From positions 3,241,501-3,305,500 of the forward strand of contig OY821777.1 in assembly GCA_963682175.1 (NCBI GenBank): a stretch of DNA of 64,000 nucleotides. Reading direction: 5' to 3'. Within the stretch, counting starts at the first letter, position 1; each line of letters begins with the position of its first letter. The DNA comes from Triglochin maritima (taxonomy: Eukaryota; Streptophyta; Magnoliopsida; Alismatales; Juncaginaceae). The notes under the pieces are model-generated. The model saw only the letters and a program-made list of their open reading frames with translations. It was not told the DNA's origin and did not search any database. The position numbers and the translations under genes were made by a program. Of the stretch, positions 1 through 11,423 are shown piece after piece.

Positions 1-1035
1 TACATCCTTACTCCATGTAAGAACCGATTTTTTTTATAATCGCTCACCTCATTTGCAACACTCCGAAAGTGCGTTCTACATCTTTACGCGTTCCATCTTG
101 CACTTCCGCAAACAACTTGTGCTTCGGAGTTTGAGGGTGAAGGATAGATTGGATGAAGGCGGTCCACTGTGGATAAATATCACCAGTAAAATAATATCTC
201 ATATCATATTGAACATCATTTACCTTATAATTTACAGGTGGATCTCGACCTTCTAGTATGTCGTCGAAAACCGGAGATTGTTGCAGGACGTTCAAGTCAT
301 TGGCCGAACTTGGTATTCCGAAGAAGGAATGTCAAATCCATAAGTCGTACGATGTCACCAACTCAAGGATCAAGGTTGCTCTCCCAGAACGCCTTTGATG
401 TTGTTAATTCCAAGCAGTCAGGCAGTTTTTCCAAACATATTGCATACAATCGATACTCTCCATCATACCTAGGAACCCACGTTGCTCACCAACGTAAAGT
501 AGTCGTGCTAAGTCATTTCCAGTTGGTCGGCGTAAATACTCAAGGCTGAAGTTGTTCATAACACATTTGCAAACTTTAAGGATGACATTTCTGGATGTTA
601 TTGTACTCATTCGTAAGTACTCATCGATCCCATTAGCTGTCACGTCATAGGTTAGCATTCGCACTGCTGTCGTTGTTTTTTGTAATCCAGAAATGCTCAT
701 TCTACCAGTTGCATCTGATGTTCGTTGGAAGAAGGCGTCAGATGCTTCAACGACATTGTGAATGCGTAGAAAGACATGTTTTCGCATCCAAAATCTTTTC
801 CTGAAAGAGAATCAGAATACACCGGTTTGTCAGAAAAATAATCGTCTGGAAGGCGTCTTTAACCAAGTTCACGATCTCTATTTGGGTTCGTCGTTCTCCT
901 TCAACGATGCCTAGGACGTGTACTCTGTTCGTACACAGCCCGATCGGCCAAATCAATAGCACGGTCCATCAGATCGAATGTCTCACTGCAGCTGTCATCG
1001 TCGGATTGAGCGGGGTTTGAACTATTAGCCGACAT
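1..1035 (-). pseudogene. PIF/Harbinger-type transposase (ALP1-like nuclease family), broken
   Basis: Read on the minus strand from an ATG at 1035-1033, the frames give an acidic N-terminus (MSANSSNPAQSDDD), then 'MRKHVFLRIHNVVEASDAFF', 'YLRRPTGNDLARLL', 'GMMESIDCMQYVWKNC', 'NVLQQSPVFDDILEG' and 'RKDVERTFGVLQMR'. This is the order seen in plant PIF/Harbinger DDE transposases, which cut and paste DNA at TTA-type targets. The copy is dead. There is a frameshift near 785, in-frame stops at 404-406 and 332-334, another stop after 'GVLQMR', and the C-terminus runs off the window edge. The DDE residue following 'SIDCMQ' is readable, but the region around the first stop has lost its consensus. I am confident of the family and of the decay. 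Confidence 0.85.
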
Positions 1036-1491
1036 TGAGATAAGAAACTAATAAGAGTGAAGAATTTAAGAAGATGTGGGGAGTTAAGGAGATAGGTATA
1101 TGTATTTATAGTTGATAGTAGATAGATGTATCAGTTGCACAGTACACACGTGAATGCATAGTGCAAATGTGACTATATAGTGCACGCATGATTGAATAGT
1201 AGAAGCGTGATTACACAGTGCACGCATGATTGAATAGTGATCCCACAATAATCAAAATTATCACCCCACATTAATAAAAAACACCCAATACATTATCAAT
1301 TACTTCTAATAACAAATCCTCCACTAAAATAAAAAAATAAAAAACAAATTGGACGAATAGGAAGGCAACACGTGCCCCACCTGAGGGCTCCTCGGGCGTC
1401 CAATCGGGACGCCCGGGTGGGCACCCCAGGTGGCTACTTGGCCCGTTAAAGGGAGGGTGGCCGGGTGCTCGACCCGTTAAGAGTGGTCTTA
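1036..1491. mobile_element. 5' non-coding end of the PIF/Harbinger element, with terminus and TTA target site
   Basis: This stretch lies upstream of the dead transposase. Between about 1140 and 1235 a subterminal repeat recurs: 'tagtgcacgcatgattgaa' appears twice, with degenerate copies between. From about 1380 the sequence becomes GC-rich and repeats 'gggcgtcc' and 'cccgttaa'. It ends in 'gagtggtc' at 1481-1488, followed by TTA at 1489-1491, as expected for a Harbinger terminus (TIR starting GACCACTC when read inward) next to a TTA target duplication. The other end is outside the window, so the TIR pair cannot be confirmed. Confidence 0.55.
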
Positions 1492-4168
1492 GCGTGTGTC
1501 TGTATACATGTGTGTGTGATTTAATTTAATCAGTCTAGAAAAAATCATTTTTGCATCACGTGCTCGATAGAAAAATATAGAGAGGAAAAACAGTTACATG
1601 GACGGGTGGTTTAATTTAATTTTAGCTGGTCAACTTTCTACAACTACAAGTCTACAAGTGCTCATGTGCTGGCAAAAGATGTGCGTCTAGTTTTTTATCC
1701 AAACATAACCATTAACTGGTGAAACAATTCATGCTAGTTAATCTTTTGCATATAAGCTTATTTTCTATGTTCCATTTAATTACACTAGGTAAAGATTCTA
1801 AATCCACCTTGTTTGCCTGACATCACTTCTAAATCTAGCATCTAATTAAACGTCCGTCTCAAGCTTAGCTTGAGTTAACTATCCGACTTCTCATTTTTTT
1901 TGATAATGGCATGATCTCATTTCAGCTTTCTAGGAAGCCTCACGCGTTACAAATTAAAATGGTTTTTTTTACTTGGGAACACTTACAAAAATGTCCATTT
2001 CTAAAATACACTCATATTTTCAAAATTTACTTGGGTACACGTTGCGTTGATTTTTTTTAAATTCTGTACACCCAGACCGTCACAGATGCCCACTCCAGTA
2101 ACCATTCGTCAATCCACACACGTTTAGTGTTCCCACCCAGAGAGGGGACGTAGATAACAGATAAGTATGAGATTGCACGCCTGAAATTTCGTCAAAGGGA
2201 AGAACGACATTATAAGACTTCAAAAGCTTTGGGGGGCACACCATATGTTGACCTTCAAATGGAAAGTGACAATACGTGATGAGGTGAATGAAGTGAAGCT
2301 TGAAAAGAAGGTAAGAGGTTGATAGTAATATGCGCGACGTGTTAACGTTAATGATTGTTATAAAAGAAATTTATCTGAATTGTTAATAATGGGATGATCC
2401 ATAACCTTTTCAAACCCTATTACATACCTATCAGTGCGGTGACAACGTCATATATCTTGATTTCTGAATAATTTGAGAATATAATTAATAATTTCAAATT
2501 AAATTAAATGATATGAGGAAATGTAAATGAGAAAGATCAAAGATGCAACTATATTCTTTATTCATAATTCTCAATTTATCAAATTATTAATTTGAAGCAT
2601 CTTTTCTCTCGATTTCTCCCTTACGAAGCTTCCCAAGGAAAACATCCCCAACATCTCTTTTTTACATAATTTAATCACCACTCTTGAGGCAACTCCATGT
2701 CTACCAAGTAATTATCATCATCATGATGTAAAGATAAACTCAAAGCAACTCAGAACATGGCATTTTCAAAATGGCAAGTGCGCCAAACATCATTATAGTC
2801 ATCTTGTCCTTACTCATGCACCCATACTTACTTACACACGTGTAACCATCATGGCTCATTAACAAAAGAAGAAGAAGAATATTATGGTTGCTTTCATACT
2901 GACCTTAACACCTAACCAAACCTGCACAGACCACGTACACACGTATATTTACAAACGAGCAAGCAAGATGTACAAACAAATGGCTACATCTACATGCATG
3001 CATGGGTGTCTAAGGCTCCTAATCAAACTAAGAATTCAAATTCTCACTGTGTATATCAGTTGGGATTAATTCAGTTTCTAAAGTTGTAGTGTGGTATGGA
3101 TTGACTTATGGGCGTGTGCGTTAGTGCATCATTTTGTGGAGGTTAAACCTGGAGAACCAAATTAATCAGAAGATGAAAATATTACATACGTAGATTTAAA
3201 GTTCAAACAAATCTTAATAAATCCATACACAATTATTCTATGAAGTGCGTGGTACTTAATTAGTTTAATGAACACTAGACATGCCCATTAATTTGATTGG
3301 CATGAATGGTGTTGTTTATGTTGGAAGGTGCAGTGGAGTGTGAGATTGAAGTCTCTGGGAGTAGTTGGGGTGTGTGTTATTATATTTGTGTTAAATATTC
3401 CTTCTTGGATTAATTAGCATCCAACGGTGGGAAGCATGCATGCATGCATGCCAATGTTAAAATTAAGGAAGGTAAGGTGGAGAGGGAATATTATATTTGT
3501 TGCTTTGCAAGCACGAAGTGCTTCTCCCTCTTGTTGGAGAATCCACAAACCAAATTGGCTATTTGGCATTTGCTTTTTCTTTAAAGGATCTTATACCCCT
3601 CTAGTCTCCCACCACCAAAAGCTATTAATTGTTAATGTAACTGGGGATTAACTTGTGGACCCTGGATGTTGTGTAATCGTCATACAACAACATGTTAATT
3701 AATTTAGTAAATAGCTTCTGACTTCATCATTTTGAAATTGGATTACCACCACTTCCATTTTCTCTGAAATTTTATTGACCTATTTTTAAATTTATTTTAA
3801 TCAAACCCTGTGTTATTGAGTGGGTCTCCATCTTGATCTTAATTATTACAAGATTATAAATGTACCACAAAATTAGCCCTAATTGGTTGTTGACCGAATC
3901 GTTGAAAGAATTTTGCAGCAAGTGTTGTGCATCTAGTTGGAGGATTATGAAAATTATTTTAGGAGCCATACTAGGAGAAAATCTCACTACTGAAATGAAG
4001 ATCCTGCGAATAAAACTTATGAACTTCCAAATTTTTCATTTTATCCTTTTGTGGCATTGAGTCATAGAGCTTTGAGCTTTCCTATTGATTGTTAAAAGAC
4101 ACTCGTAAAATCGTAATGTCCGTCGGCACAATAAGTCCAATCTGCATGCAGGAGCACCATCATCTAGT
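1492..4168. other. intergenic, no gene recognised
   Basis: AT-rich spacer. All reading frames are short and show no recognisable domain or plausible exon series. There is a short 'gcatgcatgcatgcatgc' run near 3435-3450. I see no RNA gene. Confidence 0.5.
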
Positions 4169-4176
4169 GTTATCAT

Positions 4177-4623
4177 TAGGTATGTTAACGGGGCGGGTAA
4201 TATCCGTATACCCGGTCACCCGCCCCGGTCGAGTACGGGTATGGACACAAAAACTCATACTCGTTTAAAAATTCAAACCCGTATACCCGTACCCTTTTAC
4301 CCGGTTAATAAACGGGTCGGGTACGGGTATACGCATTACCCGTACCCGTTTACCCGTATAACCGTTAACATATATTATATATTTTTAATATTTTTATATA
4401 TTTTATATGTTATATATTTTTATATATAATATATATTTTATATACTATATATTATATATTATACCCGCTATACCTGTTTACCCGCCCCGTACCCGCTAAC
4501 TTGACGAGTACGTGTCGGGTACGGGTATACATGTTTTTTGTCGGGTATATACCCGTACCCGCTAATTTAGCCGGATACGGGTAGGGGCATACCCGACCCG
4601 TACCCGACCGGTTTACACCCTTA
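4177..4623. mobile_element. non-autonomous hAT-type miniature element (447 bp)
   Basis: The ends form imperfect inverted repeats over about 24 bp (left 'taggtatgttaacggggcgg', right read inward 'taagggtgtaaaccggtcgg'; about 17 of 24 positions agree). The element is flanked by a perfect 8-bp duplication, GTTATCAT, at 4169-4176 and 4624-4631. Eight-bp duplications and a TAGGGGTGTAAAC-like end are characteristic of hAT transposons. The interior is built from 'acccgtaccc'/'gggtacgggt' repeats around an AT-rich core (about 4360-4460). It encodes nothing, so it would need a transposase in trans. Confidence 0.88.
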
Positions 4624-5079
4624 GTTATCATCATATACAAAGGGAAATGTTTGTTGAACGCAGGGCGTCACGGACGCGCTCTACGTGGATATCCATGTCA
4701 GCCCTTACGTGGCCAAAACATGAATGTTTTTTTTGTTTTTTCTTCCTGATGTCCACTCAAATCACATTAAATGCGTTTCAACTCAGCACGTTCTCTCTCT
4801 CCACCCAAATACAAATATGATGACACTCTTTCTTTCTTCTTCATTCTTTCTCTCCAGAATAAATCACCATTTCTAGCAAGATATTATGTCGAAGAAGCGT
4901 CTGATGCCGACTCCCAGGATTCTTCACAACGTAAGCAGCGTGAATGGGACGGTGCGAAGACTTCCTGATGTTCTTGTCAGCGTTAGCATCGTGAATGTGA
5001 CGATCCGGTGGTGAAGACTTCGCACCACAACATCTTTACTGCATTGTTGGGGTAAAATATACAGTGGGAGGTTTGTTGA

Positions 5080-5175
5080 GTTTGTGCGGGGGTGGCAGGG
5101 GGCGGCAGCCCCTGCGGGGGACGTGAGTCCCCCCCGCAAAGCGCGCTCCCTCTGTCCGCTCGCTTTGCGGACGTT
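5080..5175. repeat. GC-rich block of nested hairpins inside MULE-1
   Basis: Within an AT-rich element this roughly 95-bp block is strongly GC-rich and self-complementary. 'gggggcggcagcccc' folds on itself, and 'gcgggggacgtgagtccccc' forms a second stem, followed by 'gctcgctttgcggacg'. The block is absent from the related MULE copies at 57.3-59.6 kb. It may be an independent small insertion or a structured subterminal region. I cannot assign a function. Confidence 0.5.
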
Positions 5176-5234
5176 TTTTTGTTTTGACATCATATTATTG
5201 CATTCCATATATTGATTCGTTTATTCCGACAATA

Positions 5235-5640
5235 ATGAAGCCATATATTATTCCGGACTGCAAATACACTTATTCCGGACTGCAAATACACTTATTCCGG
5301 ACAGCAAATACACTTATTCCGGACAAACTTTATGTTCCGTTTCTAGACACACTTTATTCTTAAACCGGACAACAAATACACTTATTCCGGACAAACTTTC
5401 TGTTCCGTTTCTGGACACACTTTCTTCTTATTCTGGACAACTACACTTATTCCGGACTGCAAATACACTTATTCCGGACAGCAAATACACTTATTCCGGA
5501 CAACAAATCAACTTATTCCGGACAAACTTTATGTTCCGTTTCTGGACACACTTTATTCTTAAACCGGACAGCAAATACACTTATTCCGGACAGCAAATAC
5601 ACTTATTCCGTACAGCAATATACACTTATTCCGGACATAC
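5235..5640. repeat. tandem array based on 'cttattccggacagcaaatacacttattccgg'-type units in MULE-1
   Basis: The unit 'acttattccggac(a/t)gc' followed by 'aaatac' recurs many times. It is interspersed with a longer unit containing 'tttctgttccgtttctggac' (or 'tttatgttccg...'). The same units recur in the MULE pair at 58.2-59.3 kb. Subterminal tandem arrays are common in MULEs. Open frames across this array are repeat artefacts. Confidence 0.85.
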
Positions 5641-5996
5641 ACATAACGTAAACAGGACAAACACATAATGTAAACTGCACACACACATAAAGTAAGCTAG
5701 ACAAATTAAGTTGATCCAACGTAAAACTTAAAAACAAATATTTTATTATGATAAGTGTGGGCTCTGCACGAATAATGAGACTGCACGATGTCCTAGGGTC
5801 TGCACACTGTCTTATCTGTGTATTGGGAAATGAATCGTTCAACTTAAAGAACTGGCGTTTTTTTAAAAAGACCAAAACGTGCGAAGAGAAATTTCGCTGA
5901 CTGGACGCTGACTCAAAGAAAAATATCTGAGCTGTACAGATCCACGTAAGGCGCGTCCGTGACGCGCGCGTCCATCTATCACGGCTCATATACAAA

Positions 5997-8274
5997 AGCA
6001 ATTTGATAAGAAACTAAAATTTCTTATCCTATACACACTTATGGCTTTCATCTTGCACTAAGATTAGAACCAATAGAGGGAAAAAGGAGTACCACTCAAC
6101 CAACAAAATCATCTCAAGTAAACCTTTAACATTGGCATGTGTGAGTGACATTGCACTAACCATCTTTTGCAAAATCCATCCACTGTTGCCAAAGCATATA
6201 CATAACTATAGACTTTGCAGAATGGCAGCAGTATTAGTTAATCACCAAAGCATGGGATTAACTACCACCATCTTTTAAGTGAGGAATCACATATTGACTT
6301 TAGCCTTGTTTGTGGTTATAAAGGACATAAAGAATGTCTAAACAAAACACATGCAGATCTTGGCTCTCAGAAGCATTAGATTCTGCAGGCAATACTTTAT
6401 CTTGCCATGCGCATGTTTTTTGTGTTATTCGAAGTCTCATACGCACAAACTTCACCATCCTCTTGTGATCATCTTAACAAGTATTATGTCATATGTCTCA
6501 TTTGTTTGGTGTCTCCATCTTCCACTGCTTCTGTGGAAAGCATATCTGCTTAAATCTTGTGAGATCAGACAAGGGAATAGATTAGTACTAATTGTACATA
6601 ATTAGATAGAGACCCATGACTAGGCATGGCGGTTGATCATGTGTGGCCTCTACAGTGGAGTTTGGTGTGGTGTCCTTTCAAATGCTGCTTTAGTTAAGTC
6701 TTTGTTTTAAAATAAGTAAAGAATGACATGTTTTCACCAATCAGAAGACTTTAACATTATGAGACCTTCAACATGTTTTCACATATTTGGTTTGAGTTAA
6801 TATTTAACTTGCTTTGTTAATATATGGATTGATGTCGATGACCTAGTCTTGTTAAAAGTTGGGGAAGACTGAATTTTTTTACAATGTTTATATATGTGGA
6901 CAGACTAACAATCCCACGCACAAATGGAATATTCCTTGTGTCTTGTGCGTTTTTTAGTTAATTAATTCATCTAAAATCCATTAACTCTTTTTCATGTCAC
7001 ATTCTTCACAATTAAAAAGACGACCATTTATGTCTGACGACGAAAAAAATTATTATAGTTCAATATGTAAATATTTGTAGTTCATAACTTCATATTCATC
7101 TTATGATTCCCAAAATCCCATCCTTAAAGCGACTAGTTGAGCCTTCTTACCGTGTAGGCCACCTAGTGCTAAATTTGAGAGATATTAAAGTGATTGATAA
7201 ACTAATTTTGTGATGATAAAATTACAAATATTATCATGTAATACAGTGGGTTACATATGTCGAGTAAATATTCCGTAAGGATCCAGATAAAGCCAACATA
7301 CAAAAACATGCATAGGAAAACACGAAACGAACGAACTGTGATTAGAGACGACCTCAAAGACCGAGCCGTCGGAATACGACTTGCCTCAGAGAAAATATCG
7401 GCCCACATACCAGTGTGTTTGATGGTCTGCCGGTTTTCTCCCAGGATAGAACGGTCTCACCGTCGAACAGGCGCACACCGGAGTCGACGGACCACGAAAG
7501 CAGCGCAAAACCTCGCAAGAATCGGACGCTAAAAAACTCTGGATTCGGAGATAGGAAATCGCCGGAGAGGGACGGTTTTCGTAGAGAGATGATGGGAATA
7601 AGACGTGTGTGTATTTTCAGGAGGAAACCGTCATGATATATATATATATTTATTCTTGCAACCGTCAAGGACTTAATTGCAAAAATTAATTACCATGAGG
7701 TTCAAAAATAAATACACCCATCACCCTGAGACTAAAGCCTCTAATTTCCCCCAAAACCCCCGCTGCCTCGCCTCACCTCGCCTCCCCCCGCCTCGCCCCG
7801 CCACGCCCCAGACCGGGACGGGCGCGCGTGTGTGTGGAGAATTCTCTCCTCCTCTCTTTCCACCTACAAAGTGACAAGTAAATAGTATGTTTATCAACAT
7901 CCTTCAACTTGTTAACTTCACTAATGTGGGACTAAAAGTGAGGTGAGCACATGGCACATGGGGCAATAGTTCTCATCTTCATCTCAACATTGGATTTCTT
8001 CAATTGAGTTATTCATGGGCCTAGCCCAAACTCAATAATCAAACATTTTGTTCAGTTGATCATCTATGAATATCTTTAGAGAGTAATATCAGTTTTTTTA
8101 CTCAAGGTTTGCTGAACCTTTTAAATTTACCGTCTTGCTCACGATTTACGGTCGAAACTTCCTCTAACATTTCATCAATTCCTCCCATCTTCTTATAATT
8201 CTGTTTAAAAGTAAAAAAAGAAAATTTGTTGGTAGAAAATAGCACAATGTCGTTAACCGCACAACCCAAATTCA
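5997..8274. other. intergenic, no convincing gene
   Basis: Mostly AT-rich. Short frames at 6351-6605 and on both strands of 7202-7668 lack recognisable motifs. A C-rich patch lies at 7745-7810 ('cctcgcctc' and 'cccgcctcgcccc'). Around 7880-8040 there is a stretch with 'aatgtgggactaaaagtg' and 'tgggcctagcccaaa' that looks like part of an old repeat, but I could not classify it. Confidence 0.4.
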
Positions 8275-8282
8275 TGTCGAAC

Positions 8283-8559
8283 TAGGGTTGTAAACTTTAG
8301 CTCGACTCGATAGTTCGACTCGAAAAATGTTCGACTCTAGTTTAACTTGAAAATGAAGGATCTTGATGAAAAACAAAAAAAACTTCAAACTTGGTTCGGT
8401 AAACGAGTCGCTCGAATTTGAATTTTTTTGATACTCTGCTCGATAGCTCGTTCGAAATTTTTATTGTTCTATTTATATTTATTATTTTGTATTTGATAAT
8501 AACATAAGATAATATTTATTGCTTGAAAAATCGATCGACTCGACTCGTTTACGCCCCTA
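8283..8559. mobile_element. second hAT-like miniature element (about 277 bp)
   Basis: The left end 'tagggttgtaaac' and the right end read inward 'taggggcgtaaac' form an inverted pair. The interior is rich in 'cgactcga'/'tcgagtcg' motifs around an AT-rich core. The flanks 'tgtcgaac' (8275-8282) and 'agtcgaat' (8560-8567) match at 6 of 8 positions, which fits an aged 8-bp target duplication. No coding capacity. Confidence 0.65.
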
Positions 8560-9600
8560 AGTCGAATCCACGATTCCACAAAACTACACCATAAGATTCA
8601 AGAATTCGAGGTAACCCCCTCCCCCTCACCGTAAATTATCGATATTCTAAAGGGCATTTACGTCACAAAAATCCAATATAGTTCCACCTTCCGCTCGCAC
8701 TCTTCTTCGCCATCTCACTGCTACACATCTCGTCCCCAAATCCCATCCGCCCTCCATTATTAGGGTTTCGTTCTTCTCCTCCTCACCGGTGTTATCGATC
8801 CGTTGTTGTTCTTCCTCTCTCGTGAGTCTTTCGATCTCCTTCTGGTTTTCTTCTTCAAGGTCCACAAACCGGACCTTGTTTTAATCCGCAGGTTTTATTG
8901 CACCTTTTGTTAATATCCAAGTCGTTTCTTTGTGGGTTTGATGTGGTCTCAAATGGGTCATCGTCAAAATTCGTTCTTTTTGGGGATAACTTTTCCAAAC
9001 CCGTACTTTTCGGGTGTGATTTGTTGGTTTGGTGTGATTGCTTGTTTAATTGTTAGCAAGGCATGAGCTTTTGTGCGTGGTTGTGTGCTTCTGTTGGTCG
9101 GTTGATTATCTGGTAGAGAATTGCAATCTTTGGGTCAAATCTAGAGAGTATTAGATCCTGATAGAGATCGGTTGTAAATTTGACGTTTAATCTCTCTCAT
9201 GCTGCTGGAATTCTAATAAAGAGTAGTTTTAAATCTTAATTTTAGGTACTTGTTAGAAAAAGTGGTATAGAAACCATAATTGTGGAGTCTACCATTCCTA
9301 ATGAGGCCCAATTTTGGAGCTTCTCAAACATACGATTTTGACTTCATTTTGCTTTTAGGATACACATCAAATTGTTAAGATTCGGTGTGTGGCTTAGGAA
9401 TGATCAGAAATGGATTTTACGGTTTATCAGATTTTAGGGAGTCTTACGTTCCCGATGCTATGGAGATTTGATGTTGTTGTATTCTTTTAGTTGTTATTTT
9501 CTCTTTTAGATGGTTACATATTATCTAATTTTTGGTATTGCTTCATGCAGGTTTGTAAATGCTATTAGTACAATCTTGAGATTCACTGGTGTAGATCACT

Positions 9601-9678
9601 ATGCAGTGGTTTCGCACTTTTGTTGATGTGGTCCGGAAAGTGGTCTTATTGAACTTGTACTGCAGAGTGATCCTGTAA
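9601..9678 (+). CDS. upstream ORF, 25 aa, in the SAC51-like leader
   Basis: ATG at 9601 is the first ATG after the predicted leader intron ends at 9550 apart from one within about 20 bp of the junction. It opens a 25-codon frame beginning MQWFRTFVDVV and ending at TAA 9676-9678. It lies 234 bp before the conserved uORF and does not overlap it. Ribosomes scanning from the cap would meet it first. I do not know whether its peptide is conserved; it may act only by being translated. Confidence 0.4.
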   Translation: MQWFRTFVDVVRKVVLLNLYCRVIL

Positions 9679-9912
9679 ATCTCTTCCATTTGCAGCTGCC
9701 CAGAAAACTCCTGCTTTCCTTCATTATTGTTCCTACTTGCACTTTTCTAATATCCTCTGCATCCGCTCAATCTTTTGTGTTTGTTTCATCTTCTCAAATC
9801 TTGTTGAGGTGCTTCTGTGTCTTGAAGAGTTCAATTGGTACTTTCACTTGCTATACAATCCTTTTCTGGAGTTTGCTATTGCGGGGCTAATTTCCTAGGT
9901 AGAGTTGTAGTA

Positions 9913-10275
9913 ATGGTTAACCAAGCAGTGGGACAGACAAGATTCCGATCCTTGAAACACGAGAGTGGGATTGCGGGAAATGAGACTATCATTGTTAGAG
10001 TAATAGCATGCTTTCAACCACTGGAGGATTGCCAGGTCAGTATTTAGTATCAGCGGTAGTAGTAGTTGTTGCTGTTGTAGTTGTTAAGCTATCAGTAAGG
10101 GTTGTGTACTGCACCCTTTTCCATCATTTAGTCCAAACATTATTTGTTGTTTGGGATTGTAACTTGAAAGTTGTTGCTGAAGCTGAAGCTAGCCGATATA
10201 ATTTTTATATGATGTCTTGCTATTTCTCCTTTGCAGGCTGAGTATTTCCGTCAGCTCCTAAAGCCTGTCACGTAG
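9913..10275 (+). CDS. conserved-peptide uORF of the SAC51/SACL family (53 aa, two exons)
   Basis: Exon A, 9913-10035, gives 41 codons starting MVNQAVGQTRFR and containing 'IVRVIACFQPLEDCQ'. A GT-AG intron follows (donor 'gtcagt' 10036, acceptor 'tttgcag' ending 10236). Exon B, 10237-10275, gives 'AEYFRQLLKPVT' and then TAG. From established knowledge, plant SAC51-like bHLH transcripts carry a uORF of about this size and sequence. It represses the main ORF, and the repression is relieved by thermospermine during xylem development. Here the peptide is visible only after splicing. The last residues 'LLKPVT' are intact, so repression is probably functional. The intron inside the uORF means that unspliced RNA would encode a different tail. 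Confidence 0.9.
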
Positions 10276-10553
10276 AATTAGTGCTTTTGTTTGGCCTGTA
10301 GTTTAAGCTGCAAGTTTATTCTTTTCTGTCCAAAGACATCATTTGTGACAAATCAACATTTGCCGAGTTGATCTGTGGTATGTTTTATTGCTTCGATGGT
10401 CTAAATTAACATTCATTTTCCTTTTCCATTTGTTTGTTTCCATATTCAGTGCGGTTGTTTATTTCTTGTAGCTTGTTTGAAGCAAGGGAGAGTCTTAACG
10501 TCTTGCAACAATCACACATATATTGCACACCGCAATCTGAAACAAAGTAAGCA

Positions 10554-11423
10554 ATGGAAAATAACTCATTCGATTCCAGAAATCTGAAAAACCAGTCATC
10601 ATTTCCAGCTAGTATGAGTCCTCACAGGCATACCAATATTAGAACAATTCCACCAGGGCAGGCTCATCCTGACATCAATCAGTTGACCTCTGCATTTAGG
10701 TTTCCTTATTTTGGTTTGCCAACAGAGCCTATTGTTGCAAGGAGGTTTCTTGTTTTCGATCAATTAGGGGGTCGGACAAGCTTAGTATTTAGTTCGATAA
10801 ATACTCCGATTCGGGATTTCCAGCCCACCATTCCTGAGCCCAAACTTCAGTTTCCCAGAGGCTTTTACAAGGATATGGTGGCTGACAATTCTCAAATGAA
10901 CAGATCAAATGAGGCCATTGTATCTGATGGCAATGTTGGCGATGAGATGCACGAAGACACAGAAGAAATTGATGCGCTGTTATATTCAGATTCGGAGGAC
11001 GAAGAGGAAACCTCAACCGACCGTTCCCCTCTTAAATTATCATCAATTGATGAAGTGGTGGCCAATTTGAGCCTACCCACAAAGAGGAAAAGGTCAGACG
11101 ATGAGATTGACCCTGCCCTCCTTGATACTGCTAGTTCAGCAGTTAAACCTCATCTTCAAAATCCATCTGACAGCGACAAGTCCAGCTGGGTAAAGCCCTC
11201 ATCTGCCCACATCATGTCGAATGAAAAAGATGAGTCAAGGGCTAGTGGCCCAAGCAAAAGGCTGAAGAGGGACCACATTCAGGAGGCTCTTGGTGTTCTT
11301 CGGCGGATCGTGCCAGGCGCCAAAGGAAAGGACACAACTGCTATACTTGATGAGGCTATAGGATATCTTAGGTCCTTCAAGCTGAAATCCAAAATTCCAG
11401 AAGCCGCATTAGTACAGTACTAG
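10554..11423 (+). CDS. SAC51-like (SACL) bHLH transcription factor, 289 aa
   Basis: The main frame is a single exon. The N-terminal half is low in recognisable domains. Residues about 135-155 are very acidic ('SDSEDEEETSTD'), followed by a basic patch 'PTKRKRSDDE'. The C-terminal 55 residues hold a helix-loop-helix-like region ('GPSKRLKRDHIQEALGVLRR...TTAILDEAIGYLRSFK') as in SACL proteins, whose basic region is atypical for E-box binding. The family promotes thermospermine-dependent restraint of xylem differentiation. Function is assigned from the C-terminus and, more strongly, from the conserved uORF in the leader. The nearest polyadenylation-like region is about 11940-11970. Expression is expected to be mainly translational, through the leader. 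Confidence 0.85.
   Translation: MENNSFDSRNLKNQSSFPASMSPHRHTNIRTIPPGQAHPDINQLTSAFRFPYFGLPTEPIVARRFLVFDQLGGRTSLVFSSINTPIRDFQPTIPEPKLQFPRGFYKDMVADNSQMNRSNEAIVSDGNVGDEMHEDTEEIDALLYSDSEDEEETSTDRSPLKLSSIDEVVANLSLPTKRKRSDDEIDPALLDTASSAVKPHLQNPSDSDKSSWVKPSSAHIMSNEKDESRASGPSKRLKRDHIQEALGVLRRIVPGAKGKDTTAILDEAIGYLRSFKLKSKIPEAALVQY

Larger units (their letters stand above)
4642..5987. mobile_element. Mutator-like element (non-autonomous MULE-1) with perfect target duplication
   Basis: The left end reads 'gggaaatgtttgttgaacgc', then 'gcgtcacggacgcgctctac'. The right end, read inward, is 'gagccgtgatagatggacgc', then 'gcgtcacggacgcgccttac'; together these make a TIR of about 50 bp or more. Flanking duplications are ATATACAAA at 4633-4641 and 5988-5996. 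The identity extends 2 bp further left ('tc'), so the duplication is 9-11 bp, as expected for MULEs. The interior holds a CT-rich segment, a GC-rich hairpin block and a tandem array. Its right 280 bp or so closely match 59340-59612 in the MULE pair near the other end of the window. No credible transposase is encoded. Confidence 0.9.
8690..10553 (+). promoter_or_regulatory. long spliced 5' leader of the SAC51-like bHLH gene
   Basis: The leader begins with a CT-rich first exon. A probable first intron has its donor at 'gtgagt' 8822 (or 'gttttatt' 8892) and its acceptor 'cttcatgcag' at 9541-9550. A second intron, 10036-10236, splits the conserved uORF. A third may end in 'ttcttgtag' near 10470. 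The leader contains at least two uORFs, described separately. Long uORF-rich leaders are typical of SAC51/SACL transcripts, where they hold back translation of the main frame. The transcription start is not determined. Confidence 0.65.

Noticed and set aside
4924..5208. 94-codon minus-strand frame in MULE-1
   Set aside because: Crosses the GC hairpin and CT-rich segments; no domain, and the matching part of MULE-A is not open in the same way.
7202..7668. Overlapping frames of 68-104 codons on both strands
   Set aside because: No recognisable motif or splice partner; only a slightly GC-richer patch.
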